The notes beneath the pieces were generated by a model. That model worked only from the letters and a program-made list of their open reading frames with translations, had not been told where the DNA came from and made no database searches. Position numbers and translations under genes: made by a program. Positions 1 to 5,125 of a DNA stretch of 6,204 bases are shown piece after piece; position 1 is the first letter of the stretch, and each line of letters opens with the position of its first letter. Location: contig DHER01000056.1 in NCBI GenBank assembly GCA_002399975.1, positions 7,026 through 13,229 on the forward strand, in the 5' to 3' direction. Source of the stretch: Firmicutes bacterium UBA4845. Its GTDB lineage: Bacteria > Bacillota > Clostridia > Tissierellales > Sedimentibacteraceae.

Positions 1-1
1 T

Positions 2-127
2 AAGGAAAAGGGGTTAATGGATAATCTGGCTCATGCCGATCAGAGCACTTACCGCTTGCTTGAATCTGAAACACTTGCTCTGCTCGAGTGGCTGAAACGT
101 TTTGCGGAAGGAGCAGGTTCAGTATGA
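2..127 (+). CDS. cmr5: Cmr5, type III-B CRISPR effector small subunit (C-terminal part only)
   Basis: The reading frame is open from base 2 and ends at the TGA at 125-127. The roughly 41 visible residues end in an alpha-helical stretch with the pattern YRLLESETLALLEWLKRFAE, which matches the characteristic C-terminus of Cmr5 proteins. Cmr5 is the small helical subunit that lines the backbone of the Cmr (type III-B) RNA-targeting complex. The stop codon overlaps the start of cmr6 in an ATGA arrangement, as expected for two adjacent genes of one cmr operon. The start and most of the gene lie before the window. The call rests on a short fragment, but the cmr6 gene next to it makes it secure. Confidence 0.8.
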   Translation, partial: KEKGLMDNLAHADQSTYRLLESETLALLEWLKRFAEGAGSV

Positions 128-972
128 ATGATCAAGGGAAAAAGAGCAAAAGTTCTTCGTTCACAAAAAAGTCGTTTTTGCCCAAAGACACTACTTCTAT
201 TTTAGAAAGTGGAATAGAAATAGAAAATTTAAATCTGCAATTATATCGGTACGCATATACGGAGGAAAACAAAAACGGTGGCTTCCATAAAAAAGAGCTC
301 TGTTTCAAAATTTCTGATGTCTATCAGCCTATTCTTACAAATTTGAATGAGCATATACAAAATGTATGGGAACCAATAAAAATACAAGATAAACCTTTTA
401 TCGTTTCTCAGCAATCTCGATGGGCAATTGGGATTGGCGGTGGATCACCATATGGTAATCTTTTGCTTCCTGCCTTGCATCCGTTATATGGGTTTCCGTA
501 TATCCCCGCAAGCACACTGAAAGGCCTTATGCGTAATAGTTGGATTGATAAAAATTGTAATAATGATGAAAACTCTGAGGAAGTGTTACGGCTATTCGGC
601 TCGCCGGCAAGCGATACATCCGATGATAGAGTAAACCTTGAAGGCAAAGTAGGTCAGCTAATTTTTTTTGATGGCTTTCCAAGTGCTGATTGCAACGGTA
701 AATTGGTAAAAGATGTTTTTGCCCCACATTATCCTGATTATTATAACAGCTTTGGAGGTACGCCTCCCACGGACGATCAGAATCCTGTGCCCATTGAGTT
801 TTTATGTATAGAAGATTTTACATTCAACATTTATATCGGTACCCGCGAGAAATTAAGTGAGGAGGATAAAATCAAGCTTCAAAATACGCTTAATTATGTA
901 TTTTCGGGTCATGGTATTGGCGCAAAAACAGCATTGGGATATGGACGAGGCGAATTAAGTAAAATCATTTAA
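124..972 (+). CDS. cmr6: Cmr6, type III-B CRISPR RAMP protein
   Basis: This 282-residue RAMP-family protein caps the 3' (crRNA tail) end of the Cmr complex, which uses crRNA to bind and cleave target RNA. The central block at residues 102-137 has a glycine-rich IGIGGGSPYG, then FPYIPASTLKGLMR, the pattern typical of Cmr6. A second glycine-rich loop, GHGIGAKTALGYGRGEL, lies at residues 262-278 near the C-terminus, as in other RAMPs. Length is normal for the family. The start at 124 is chosen because it gives the ATGA overlap with cmr5 and lies 9 bases after a GGAAGGAG ribosome binding site (107-114). An earlier in-frame start at 88 would run inside cmr5. Cmr6 is often the last gene of a cmr operon, and no further cas gene follows here. 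Confidence 0.93.
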   Translation: MNDQGKKSKSSSFTKKSFLPKDTTSILESGIEIENLNLQLYRYAYTEENKNGGFHKKELCFKISDVYQPILTNLNEHIQNVWEPIKIQDKPFIVSQQSRWAIGIGGGSPYGNLLLPALHPLYGFPYIPASTLKGLMRNSWIDKNCNNDENSEEVLRLFGSPASDTSDDRVNLEGKVGQLIFFDGFPSADCNGKLVKDVFAPHYPDYYNSFGGTPPTDDQNPVPIEFLCIEDFTFNIYIGTREKLSEEDKIKLQNTLNYVFSGHGIGAKTALGYGRGELSKII

Positions 973-985
973 CTATAGTTGAATA

Positions 986-1011
986 CCCGGTTCTTTCCGT
1001 TTGGGCTTTTT
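986..1011 (+). terminator. possible weak terminator after cmr6
   Basis: Fourteen bases after the cmr6 stop, CCCGG (986-990) can pair with TTGGG (1001-1005) through three GC pairs and two G-U pairs. CTTTTT follows at once at 1006-1011. The placement suits the end of the cmr operon, but the stem is short and weak. Confidence 0.3.
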
Positions 1012-1210
1012 ATGGACTAAACACCGGCGAGCCAGTTTCTTCTATCAATTTACTCCAATGCACGCATTCGTGTACAATGGTATTGTTGACCGAGCCGACA
1101 TTCCGCAGGAAAAAGGACTCCGCAGGATAATCGAGGCAGGGTGTGTTAGCCTCCCGGAAGGAAACGTGGTGAAATTCAGCTATACTGAATTGAGCTGCGC
1201 GCAACTGGTT
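1010..1210 (-). pseudogene. fragment of an ImmA/IrrE-like zinc metallopeptidase
   Basis: The minus-strand frame between a TAA just above 1210 and the TAA at 1010-1012 encodes about 66 residues. They include CLDYPAESFFLRNVGSVNNT followed by IVHECVHW, where HECVH is an HExxH zinc-binding motif set as in ImmA/IrrE-family (PF06114) peptidases, which cleave repressors of mobile elements. Real members are several times longer. Here the frame closes upstream, and the similarity stops right after HECVHW, running into an unrelated tail (SKLIEETGSPVFSP). The third zinc ligand region is absent, so the piece cannot be an active peptidase. No ribosome binding site or ATG is seen; the first usable start would be TTG at 1204. 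The plus-strand reading of the same bases is an antisense shadow. The family call is from motif memory, not a search. Confidence 0.6.
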
Positions 1211-1264
1211 TTAATCATCTAGTGCGACAGCTCCATTAGAATTAGTATCTTCACAAAACCATTT

Positions 1265-1305
1265 CATAGCAAAAGGAGAGCACAAAAACTTCCCCTTTTG
1301 CTATG
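1265..1305 (-). terminator. 15-bp hairpin at the end of the toxin-antitoxin operon
   Basis: CATAGCAAAAGGAGA (1265-1279) pairs with TCCCCTTTTGCTATG (1291-1305) around an 11-base loop. It begins 3 bases after the yafQ-like stop codon. The only imperfect pair is G-U in a minus-strand transcript but A-C in a plus-strand one, so the structure fits RNA from the toxin-antitoxin operon. There is no good run of T afterwards (the minus strand reads GAAATGGTTTT). It may therefore be a stabilising 3' end or a poor terminator rather than a classic intrinsic one. Confidence 0.5.
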
Positions 1306-1308
1306 TTA

Positions 1309-1581
1309 CTACATATTGAACAGATCAGCGTGGGAACCGGTACGGACAAGATATAGTTCATCGACTGTTACATGATAAATCAGCAGCCAATCCGGCATTA
1401 TATGACATTCACGACACCCAGAATATTTTCCGCTTAGGTTATGATCTTTATTCTTTGGCGGAAGCGGTGTGGGTATGCGGAGTGTATTAACTGCATCTTG
1501 AAGTAGAGAGAGATTTGACCCACGTTTTTGGCACAGTTTATAATCTTTTTTAAATTTGGTTGAGGTATTGAGTTTGAGCAT
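1309..1581 (-). CDS. yafQ: YafQ-family mRNA interferase toxin (RelE superfamily)
   Basis: This 90-residue protein has the normal size of YafQ, a ribosome-dependent RNase that cuts mRNA in the A site and halts growth when freed from its antitoxin. KDHNLSGKYSGCRECHIMPD, then WLLIYHV and LVRTGSHADLF, follow the YafQ pattern. The residues important in E. coli YafQ (His50, His63, Asp67, His87, Phe91) are all present at a constant offset of three: His47, His60, Asp64, His84 and Phe88, with Arg80 also conserved. The toxin should therefore be active. Its ATG is 3 bases after the antitoxin stop, so the two are probably translationally coupled. It closes a three-gene minus-strand operon and is followed by a hairpin. 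Confidence 0.92.
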   Translation of the reverse strand: MLKLNTSTKFKKDYKLCQKRGSNLSLLQDAVNTLRIPTPLPPKNKDHNLSGKYSGCRECHIMPDWLLIYHVTVDELYLVRTGSHADLFNM

Positions 1582-1584
1582 GAC

Positions 1585-1827
1585 TTATTCCTCCTCAAGC
1601 ATGGCAAAAAAATCAGCTGTGGAACCCTCAAAATGCTCACCAGTTCCATTCTTAACCATGGTTTCCACTTCATCAATAGCGGCTCTGGTTTCTTCATTTG
1701 GTGTAAATTCTGGATAGATATTGACTCCAGATATTTCCCCGATGTTCTCAAGAATGTTGATTAGGAATATAAGTTTATCTTCTGGGAGCTTGTCAATCAT
1801 ACTCTTTGCAATTTCCTGATAGCTCAT
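1585..1827 (-). CDS. antitoxin of the YafQ-like toxin
   Basis: This acidic 80-residue protein is encoded directly upstream of the toxin and is its likely neutralising partner. Residues 1-30 (starting MSYQEIAKSMIDKLPEDKL) look helical. The C-terminal half (TRAAIDEVETMVKNGTGEHF, then EGSTADFFAMLEEE) is the segment expected to wrap around the toxin. No ribbon-helix-helix or other DNA-binding domain is visible, unlike DinJ, the classic YafQ partner. DNA binding is probably supplied by the small protein encoded just before it. Start: ATG preceded by GAAAGGAAG. The last three Glu codons (GAG GAG GAA) double as the ribosome binding site of the toxin. Family name is uncertain; antitoxin role is well supported by context. 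Confidence 0.82.
   Translation of the reverse strand: MSYQEIAKSMIDKLPEDKLIFLINILENIGEISGVNIYPEFTPNEETRAAIDEVETMVKNGTGEHFEGSTADFFAMLEEE
1590..1596 (-). promoter_or_regulatory. toxin ribosome binding site inside the antitoxin gene
   Basis: The minus strand reads GAGGAGG, 8 bases before the toxin ATG. These bases also encode the Glu-rich end of the antitoxin. Ribosomes finishing the antitoxin pass over the site, so toxin synthesis is likely tied to antitoxin translation. Confidence 0.75.
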
Positions 1828-1842
1828 GGTAACACTTCCTTT

Positions 1843-2028
1843 CTAGGCTTCTGATTCTATGCGTATATCGATAGCTTTTTTGATATAACCATTTACCGTT
1901 TCTCCGTTAGAGGCAGCTGCTGAAGCGATTTCCTCGTATTTATCTTTTTGGACATCAAGAGGAATGCGCTTGAGATTTTCTTTTGCATATTTGTACATTG
2001 TTTCCTTGCGCTTTTCTGATAATGGCAT
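1843..2028 (-). CDS. small ribbon-helix-helix DNA-binding protein of the TA operon
   Basis: This 61-residue protein is basic at its N-terminus (MPLSEKRKETMYKYAKENLK) followed by RIPLDVQKDKYEEIASAAAS. The segment KRIPLDV is a good candidate for the DNA-contacting beta strand. The two helices that follow, KDKYEEIASAAASNG and TVNGYIKKAIDIRIE, complete the Arc/CopG-type fold. Such proteins bind short palindromes as dimers, often repressing their own operon. It is the first gene of the module: the antitoxin starts 15 bases after its stop. The ATG follows an AAGGTGGTG ribosome binding site. The promoter and two 12-bp palindromes upstream make autoregulation likely. Whether it also touches the toxin cannot be told from sequence. 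Confidence 0.78.
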   Translation of the reverse strand: MPLSEKRKETMYKYAKENLKRIPLDVQKDKYEEIASAAASNGETVNGYIKKAIDIRIESEA

Positions 2029-2099
2029 TTTAACACCACCTTATATTGTTTATGCATAGGTCATAAAAGATGCAACCATCTTCTTCACCTTATGAAATT

Positions 2100-2128
2100 A
2101 GAATAGCACAGGAATAGTGATATGTACA
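2100..2128 (-). promoter_or_regulatory. promoter of the three-gene TA operon (extended -10)
   Basis: On the minus strand, -35 TGTACA (2123-2128) and -10 TATTCT (2100-2105) are separated by 17 bases, and the -10 is preceded by TGC, making an extended -10 element. Transcription would start near 2093, leaving a leader of about 65 bases before the ATG at 2028. The -35 box lies inside the palindrome at 2120-2131, so an operator-bound protein would block RNA polymerase. Confidence 0.5.
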
Positions 2129-2160
2129 TATACAAAACTTATGAAAAGATATGTACATAT
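2120..2160. promoter_or_regulatory. twin 12-bp palindromes, probable operator of the TA operon
   Basis: ATATGTACATAT occurs twice as a perfect palindrome, at 2120-2131 and 2149-2160, with centres 29 bp apart. One copy covers the -35 box of the putative TA promoter and the other lies just upstream. Paired short palindromes are typical binding sites for ribbon-helix-helix dimers, and the first gene of the operon encodes such a protein. Confidence 0.55.
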
Positions 2161-2565
2161 TCATGCATTATTACTATTGAAGGATATGTTCAGCAGATGG
2201 CAAAGGAAGCAAATGCCTGTTATAAGCTGAATCAGTTAGTTATGCCCTATGCAGAGGTAGTAGTTGCAGTTACAAACTACAGTAGTTGTATATTTTTAAG
2301 GGGAGTTTCAAAGCAGGGAACTTCACTTGTCATGAAATATCATAAATATTCATAAGAATACGATTGACTATGTAATGATAATATAAATGCCGTGCATATC
2401 TAAAAAAATGAAATTTAAAGAGGACGGATATTATCCGGACATTTGAAAATCCTATTGGGATCAATGTTACCTATATATCAATACTATATGCAACTGATTA
2501 ATTAATCCGGGTTTCCAATAATCGATAAACTGCAGCTCGTCTATCTTATGAAGGCAGGGCTTGGA
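2161..2565. other. unassigned stretch between TA operon and ParE remnant
   Basis: No convincing gene is seen. A plus-strand frame of 77 codons (2122-2355) begins inside the operator palindromes, and its possible inner ATG at 2197 has only a distant GAAGGA; the protein resembles nothing I recognise. Two short palindromes are present: CGGATA-T-TATCCG (2425-2437) and GATTAATTAATC (2496-2507). Either could be an old operator or chance in AT-rich DNA. The antitoxin for the ParE-like remnant is not found here. Confidence 0.4.
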
Positions 2566-2892
2566 TTACAGTAATGAGAAACCTTGACGAAGAATCGCAT
2601 TCCAGTTGCTTTTCTGAAACAGAAAACGAACAACGATAACATGCTTTATTTCTTCTGATATGACATAGAAAGCGAGGTATCCGTTTACGATTACAAAACG
2701 GATTCCCCATGAAGCAAGTACAGGGCCATTTGCAAGCTTGAATTTTTCTAGAAATTCTGCAAGACAGTTAATCTGTGCTTCGGCTTCATCAAGCAGGCCA
2801 TCAGTAGCTTTTGGATTTTTGAGAACGAATTCGATATGATCTGAGGCTCTTAATAGATCTCGTTCAGCAGCAGCTGTGATGTCTGCAGCATT
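2566..2892 (-). pseudogene. RelE/ParE-family toxin remnant lacking its start
   Basis: A minus-strand frame of 108 sense codons runs from just after a TGA (2893-2895) to the TAA at 2566-2568. It reads DITAAAERDLLRASDHIEFV near the N-terminus, then LASWGIRFVIVNGYLAFYVI, then VIVVRFLFQKSNWNAILRQ. This is the ParE/RelE pattern: an N-terminal helical hairpin, then a strand with Arg, the Y-x-FYVI strand and the C-terminal R-hhh-NW-x-x-IL. Only about the first half-dozen residues and the initiation codon are missing; no ATG, GTG or TTG occurs in frame. No antitoxin gene lies upstream on this strand. It is best read as a recently decayed toxin whose core is intact but which is not translated. Confidence 0.75.
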
Positions 2893-3006
2893 TCAGACTT
2901 CCAGTATTACAGTTATTTAGTAGCTATTGTGGTTGATGTACAAGAAAATTTTTACTGGAGGTTACTGGAGATAAGATACGCAATTTCTGAAATCTATATT
3001 ATAAGA

Positions 3007-3035
3007 TTGATTTTAAGAATTGAATGGAATATTAT
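3007..3035 (+). promoter_or_regulatory. promoter of the nucleotidyltransferase gene
   Basis: TTGATT (3007-3012) and TATTAT (3030-3035) are separated by exactly 17 bases, a good housekeeping-type promoter. Transcription would start near 3042, giving a leader of about 27 bases that carries the AAAGGAGG ribosome binding site (3053-3060). Confidence 0.6.
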
Positions 3036-3068
3036 TAGGTTAGGAACATCTGAAAGGAGGCTGATTAC

Positions 3069-3401
3069 ATGAATAAGGAAAAGGAACCTATTCAAAAATT
3101 GACTGCAGGGATTGTAGACATTTTTAAAGATTCTTTGGAAAGCATTATTTTGTATGGTTCAGTTGCTAGAGGAACGGAAACAGATGAGTCAGATATAGAC
3201 ATTGCTGTGATTGTAAAAGGCTATACTGATGATATGCATGAACGTATGATTGATAATGTTGTTGATTTGGAACTTGAGTATAACAAAGTGTTTTCGGTAC
3301 TGCTTATTGACTATGACAGGTTTAAAGAATGGGAAAATGTTATGCCGTTCTATAAGAATGTTAAGTCGGAGGGGATATATTTATGGCAGTATAAAAAATG
3401 A
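3069..3401 (+). CDS. MNT-type minimal nucleotidyltransferase (MntA-like)
   Basis: This 110-residue protein has the polymerase-beta-like nucleotidyltransferase core. LYGSVARG (residues 28-35) is the GSxxRG nucleotide-binding loop, and SDIDIAV (41-47) supplies two metal-binding Asp residues, 42 and 44. The third carboxylate is less clear: the later strand reads LEYNKVFSV, with Asn72 where some relatives have Asp. The C-terminal PFYKNVKSEGIYLW is typical of the family. MntA-like proteins inactivate a toxic HEPN-domain RNase by adding AMP, and the two are normally encoded side by side. No HEPN gene is found on either flank here, so it stands alone. The start is secure: AAAGGAGG lies 8 bases before the ATG, and a good promoter is further upstream. 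Confidence 0.85.
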   Translation: MNKEKEPIQKLTAGIVDIFKDSLESIILYGSVARGTETDESDIDIAVIVKGYTDDMHERMIDNVVDLELEYNKVFSVLLIDYDRFKEWENVMPFYKNVKSEGIYLWQYKK

Positions 3402-3685
3402 TTTGGCTTAATCTTTCACATAACACAGAAACAAATTATTTACCTATTTAGAATGCAGGAACATAAAAATAGAAGCCAGTTTTATACAGTTGTTTGGAAA
3501 TGCACGGTATAATCTTATATAAGCTATGAAGAACTAGTATTAAACTGCGTACTATTAATTAGAATCATATTTAATAAGAAATCAACTACAGTTTATAGCA
3601 ATAGGGGGAAGCTGGGATTGTAAAAGCTTCGTCTTTAAGAGATCATACAAATGAATACTTATAATAAAAATAAAGGAGCAGGGCA
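3402..3685 (+). other. non-coding stretch between nucleotidyltransferase and accessory operon
   Basis: AT-rich sequence with stops in all frames and no gene that I can support; the HEPN partner expected after an MntA-like gene is not here. Two TATAAT hexamers occur, at 3508-3513 and 3660-3665, but neither has a convincing -35 box. The second would start transcription about 14 bases before the CTG at 3686, so the operon promoter remains unsettled. A short frame opening with ATG at 3651 closes after 20 codons and may be the old N-terminus of the next gene. Confidence 0.4.
3674..3678 (+). promoter_or_regulatory. ribosome binding site that points to a CTG start
   Basis: AGGAG (within AAAGGAG) lies 7 bases before CTG at 3686-3688, an ideal distance. 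No ATG, GTG or TTG in the same frame has such a site, so this site decides the proposed start of the first gene of the operon. Confidence 0.5.
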
Positions 3686-3955
3686 CTGCTTTTTAGTACA
3701 TATAAAGATATAAAACAATTTGAAAATGAGGATACTTGGAAATTAGCATTAAATACAATAAATGAACTTGATTATTTTGACAAGAATACTGAGGTCTTGA
3801 GTTCAAATCGATTTCGCGATGATTGTATAAAGCTGGTTTATTACATTGATGATAATCAAAGCCAATTTGAAAAAAAGACAACTTGGGAATTAAGAAGGAT
3901 GGAGGAGTCAGGGGAAATATTTAACAGCAATTTATTTACACGACTATTTTTATAA
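3686..3955 (+). CDS. unknown 89-codon protein with apparent CTG start
   Basis: A frame without stops runs from a TAA at 3671-3673 to the TAA at 3953-3955. From CTG it gives about 89 residues, with FSTYKDIKQFENEDTWKLAL near the N-terminus and KTTWELRRMEESGEIF towards the end. Composition is that of an ordinary soluble, charged, AT-rich-genome protein; there is no membrane segment and no motif I recognise. It looks coding because 90 codons stay open in very AT-rich DNA, and because its stop is followed after one base by the GGAGGTGA of the next gene, operon style. The start is odd: only CTG fits the ribosome binding site. Either CTG is used, an ATG was lost by mutation, or a frameshift separates it from the ATG at 3651. 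Function unknown. Confidence 0.5.
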   Translation: MLFSTYKDIKQFENEDTWKLALNTINELDYFDKNTEVLSSNRFRDDCIKLVYYIDDNQSQFEKKTTWELRRMEESGEIFNSNLFTRLFL

Positions 3956-3968
3956 TGGAGGTGATTAC

Positions 3969-4685
3969 ATGTCGTGTAAGACATACTTATGGATAGAAGA
4001 TCGGAAGGGCAAAGCGAGTTACATATTCTGGGAAATACTGATGCAACAACTTTGTCCGGACGTAATTGTTGAAAGCAAGAAAAATAATAGTGAATTAGTT
4101 AAGGCGGTAAAGACATTGACGGATGAGGACAATAGATACATTATTGTTTTCGATAATTCATTTGATAATATGCAGCTGTATATGGAACAGAAGATATTAA
4201 AGAAATCTGTTGATAATAAGGATAATGTATTTATGGTGCATCTTATTTGTTTTGAGTACACCTTATTGGAATTTGATAAACTTATCAGCTGGATTTATGC
4301 ATCAGATGATGAATTTCTGATAAAACGTGCTGGCGCAATCAGTGCAAGAGAAAAGTTGATTAAAACATTGCATTCTGGAGAGCTGAATTATAAAGTAATT
4401 CAGGAAGTGATGGAATATGACAATAATATAGATGATCATAATATAGAGCAGTTATCTGCAAAACTCCTATTTGATTTAACAAGAAATACCGGATTCGAAG
4501 TTTCGAAAGGAGTTATCGGGGACTGTTGGATAAAATCATGTTGTGACTGGTTGGATAGGCATAATAATGACATCTGTGGTTTGGACAATACTAGGTTATC
4601 TATTGCAAATAAGATGAAAAGCATTTATGTTGGAACGTCATTGAATAAAGAGTTTTTAAATGTTGGATTGGAGGTGTCACTATGA
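3969..4685 (+). CDS. TOPRIM-like protein of the accessory operon (putative nuclease)
   Basis: A 238-residue soluble protein of no family I can name with certainty. The N-terminal part suggests a TOPRIM-like fold as in DUF4435 or OLD nucleases: a first strand ending in an acid (TYLWIEDRKGKASYIF, Glu10-Asp11), a hydrophobic strand followed by two acids (RYIIVFDNSFDN, Asp62 and Asp66), and a later strand with Glu96 (HLICFEYTLLEF). These could bind metal for nucleic acid cleavage; this is inference, not a proven match. The C-terminal third holds a cysteine-rich block, CWIKSCCDWLDRHNNDICGL (residues 186-205), which could bind zinc. Start: perfect GGAGGTGA 4 bases before the ATG. Its stop overlaps the next start (ATGA), tying it to the DUF4869-like and ATPase genes. 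Confidence 0.6.
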   Translation: MSCKTYLWIEDRKGKASYIFWEILMQQLCPDVIVESKKNNSELVKAVKTLTDEDNRYIIVFDNSFDNMQLYMEQKILKKSVDNKDNVFMVHLICFEYTLLEFDKLISWIYASDDEFLIKRAGAISAREKLIKTLHSGELNYKVIQEVMEYDNNIDDHNIEQLSAKLLFDLTRNTGFEVSKGVIGDCWIKSCCDWLDRHNNDICGLDNTRLSIANKMKSIYVGTSLNKEFLNVGLEVSL

Positions 4686-5125
4686 TTACGATATATAAAG
4701 ACAAAAAGGACATACCTCAGAATATGGAATATGTCGAATTGAACGATGTATTCTTTAATAAAAATACCGTAGCAAGATTAGATGATCATGCAAAAGAAAT
4801 TGTAGAGAAGATTGATGATGCAAAACTAGCTGGCAAATATAAGATTGAATCAAAGTTCAATGGAGTTACACTGGATGTGGATTGTTTATCTACAGGATGC
4901 AAGACCGTTTTGAATGTACTATATTTCCCGGATAAAGTTTTTTGCCTTAAGGAATGTGGGGATAATGCTTTAGAAGTATTGTATAATTTGGAAGATGGTT
5001 TTATATATAGTGATTATGCGATGATTCCCTTTGATATGAGTGAGGTTAAAGTATGCTTTGGTACGCAAAGTAAGATAATAAATGATTATGAAGAGTTAAA
5101 GGAGTGGTGGAGCAATGGAGAGTAA
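4682..5125 (+). CDS. DUF4869-like protein
   Basis: This 147-residue protein fits the pattern I know for DUF4869. It opens with MITIYKDKKDIP, has a central helix and IES...G segment (residues 45-61), the signature CLSTGCKTVLNVLY (68-81), then DKVFCLKECGDNALEVLY (84-101), where the CGDN motif is most telling. It ends with a strand-rich region and an acidic, Trp-containing tail. Biochemical function of the family is unknown; members occur in accessory regions of Clostridia. There is no membrane segment or signal peptide. Its ATG overlaps the stop of the TOPRIM-like gene by 4 bases, after GGAGGTG (4670-4676), and its end overlaps the ATPase gene by 11 bases. The three products are therefore probably made in fixed ratio. 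Family assignment is from memory. Confidence 0.7.
   Translation: MITIYKDKKDIPQNMEYVELNDVFFNKNTVARLDDHAKEIVEKIDDAKLAGKYKIESKFNGVTLDVDCLSTGCKTVLNVLYFPDKVFCLKECGDNALEVLYNLEDGFIYSDYAMIPFDMSEVKVCFGTQSKIINDYEELKEWWSNGE

Noticed and set aside
88..123. An earlier in-frame start for cmr6 at 88
   Set aside because: It would overlap cmr5 by 40 bases and has no ribosome binding site; ATG at 124 has GGAAGGAG at the right distance and the ATGA overlap.
408..727. Two minus-strand frames opposite cmr6
   Set aside because: They lie fully antisense to a well-supported gene, have no ribosome binding site and show no family pattern.
1001..1222. Plus-strand 73-codon frame
   Set aside because: It is the antisense of the ImmA/IrrE-like fragment, whose minus-strand reading has an HExxH motif; the plus reading has nothing recognisable.
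973..1264. A CRISPR array after cmr6
   Set aside because: No repeated unit with spacers is present here or anywhere else in the window.
1434..1751. Minus-strand 105-codon frame across the antitoxin/toxin junction
   Set aside because: It overlaps both TA genes in another frame and has no family pattern.
2047..2075. TTGCAT-17-TAAACA as the TA promoter (minus strand)
   Set aside because: Transcription would begin inside the ribosome binding site of the first gene; the extended -10 promoter at 2100-2128 gives a sensible leader.
2122..2355. Plus-strand 77-codon frame
   Set aside because: It begins inside the operator palindromes, has no good ribosome binding site and no recognisable pattern; kept only as part of the unassigned stretch.
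2952..2970. Tandem TTACTGGAG repeated at a 10-base period
   Set aside because: Only two copies of 9 bases; too short to support a repeat array or a binding site.
3693..3881. Minus-strand 62-codon frame
   Set aside because: Antisense to the CTG-start ORF, which has operon spacing and a ribosome binding site; this frame has neither.
4019..4624. Two minus-strand frames opposite the TOPRIM-like gene
   Set aside because: Antisense shadows of a gene with a perfect ribosome binding site.
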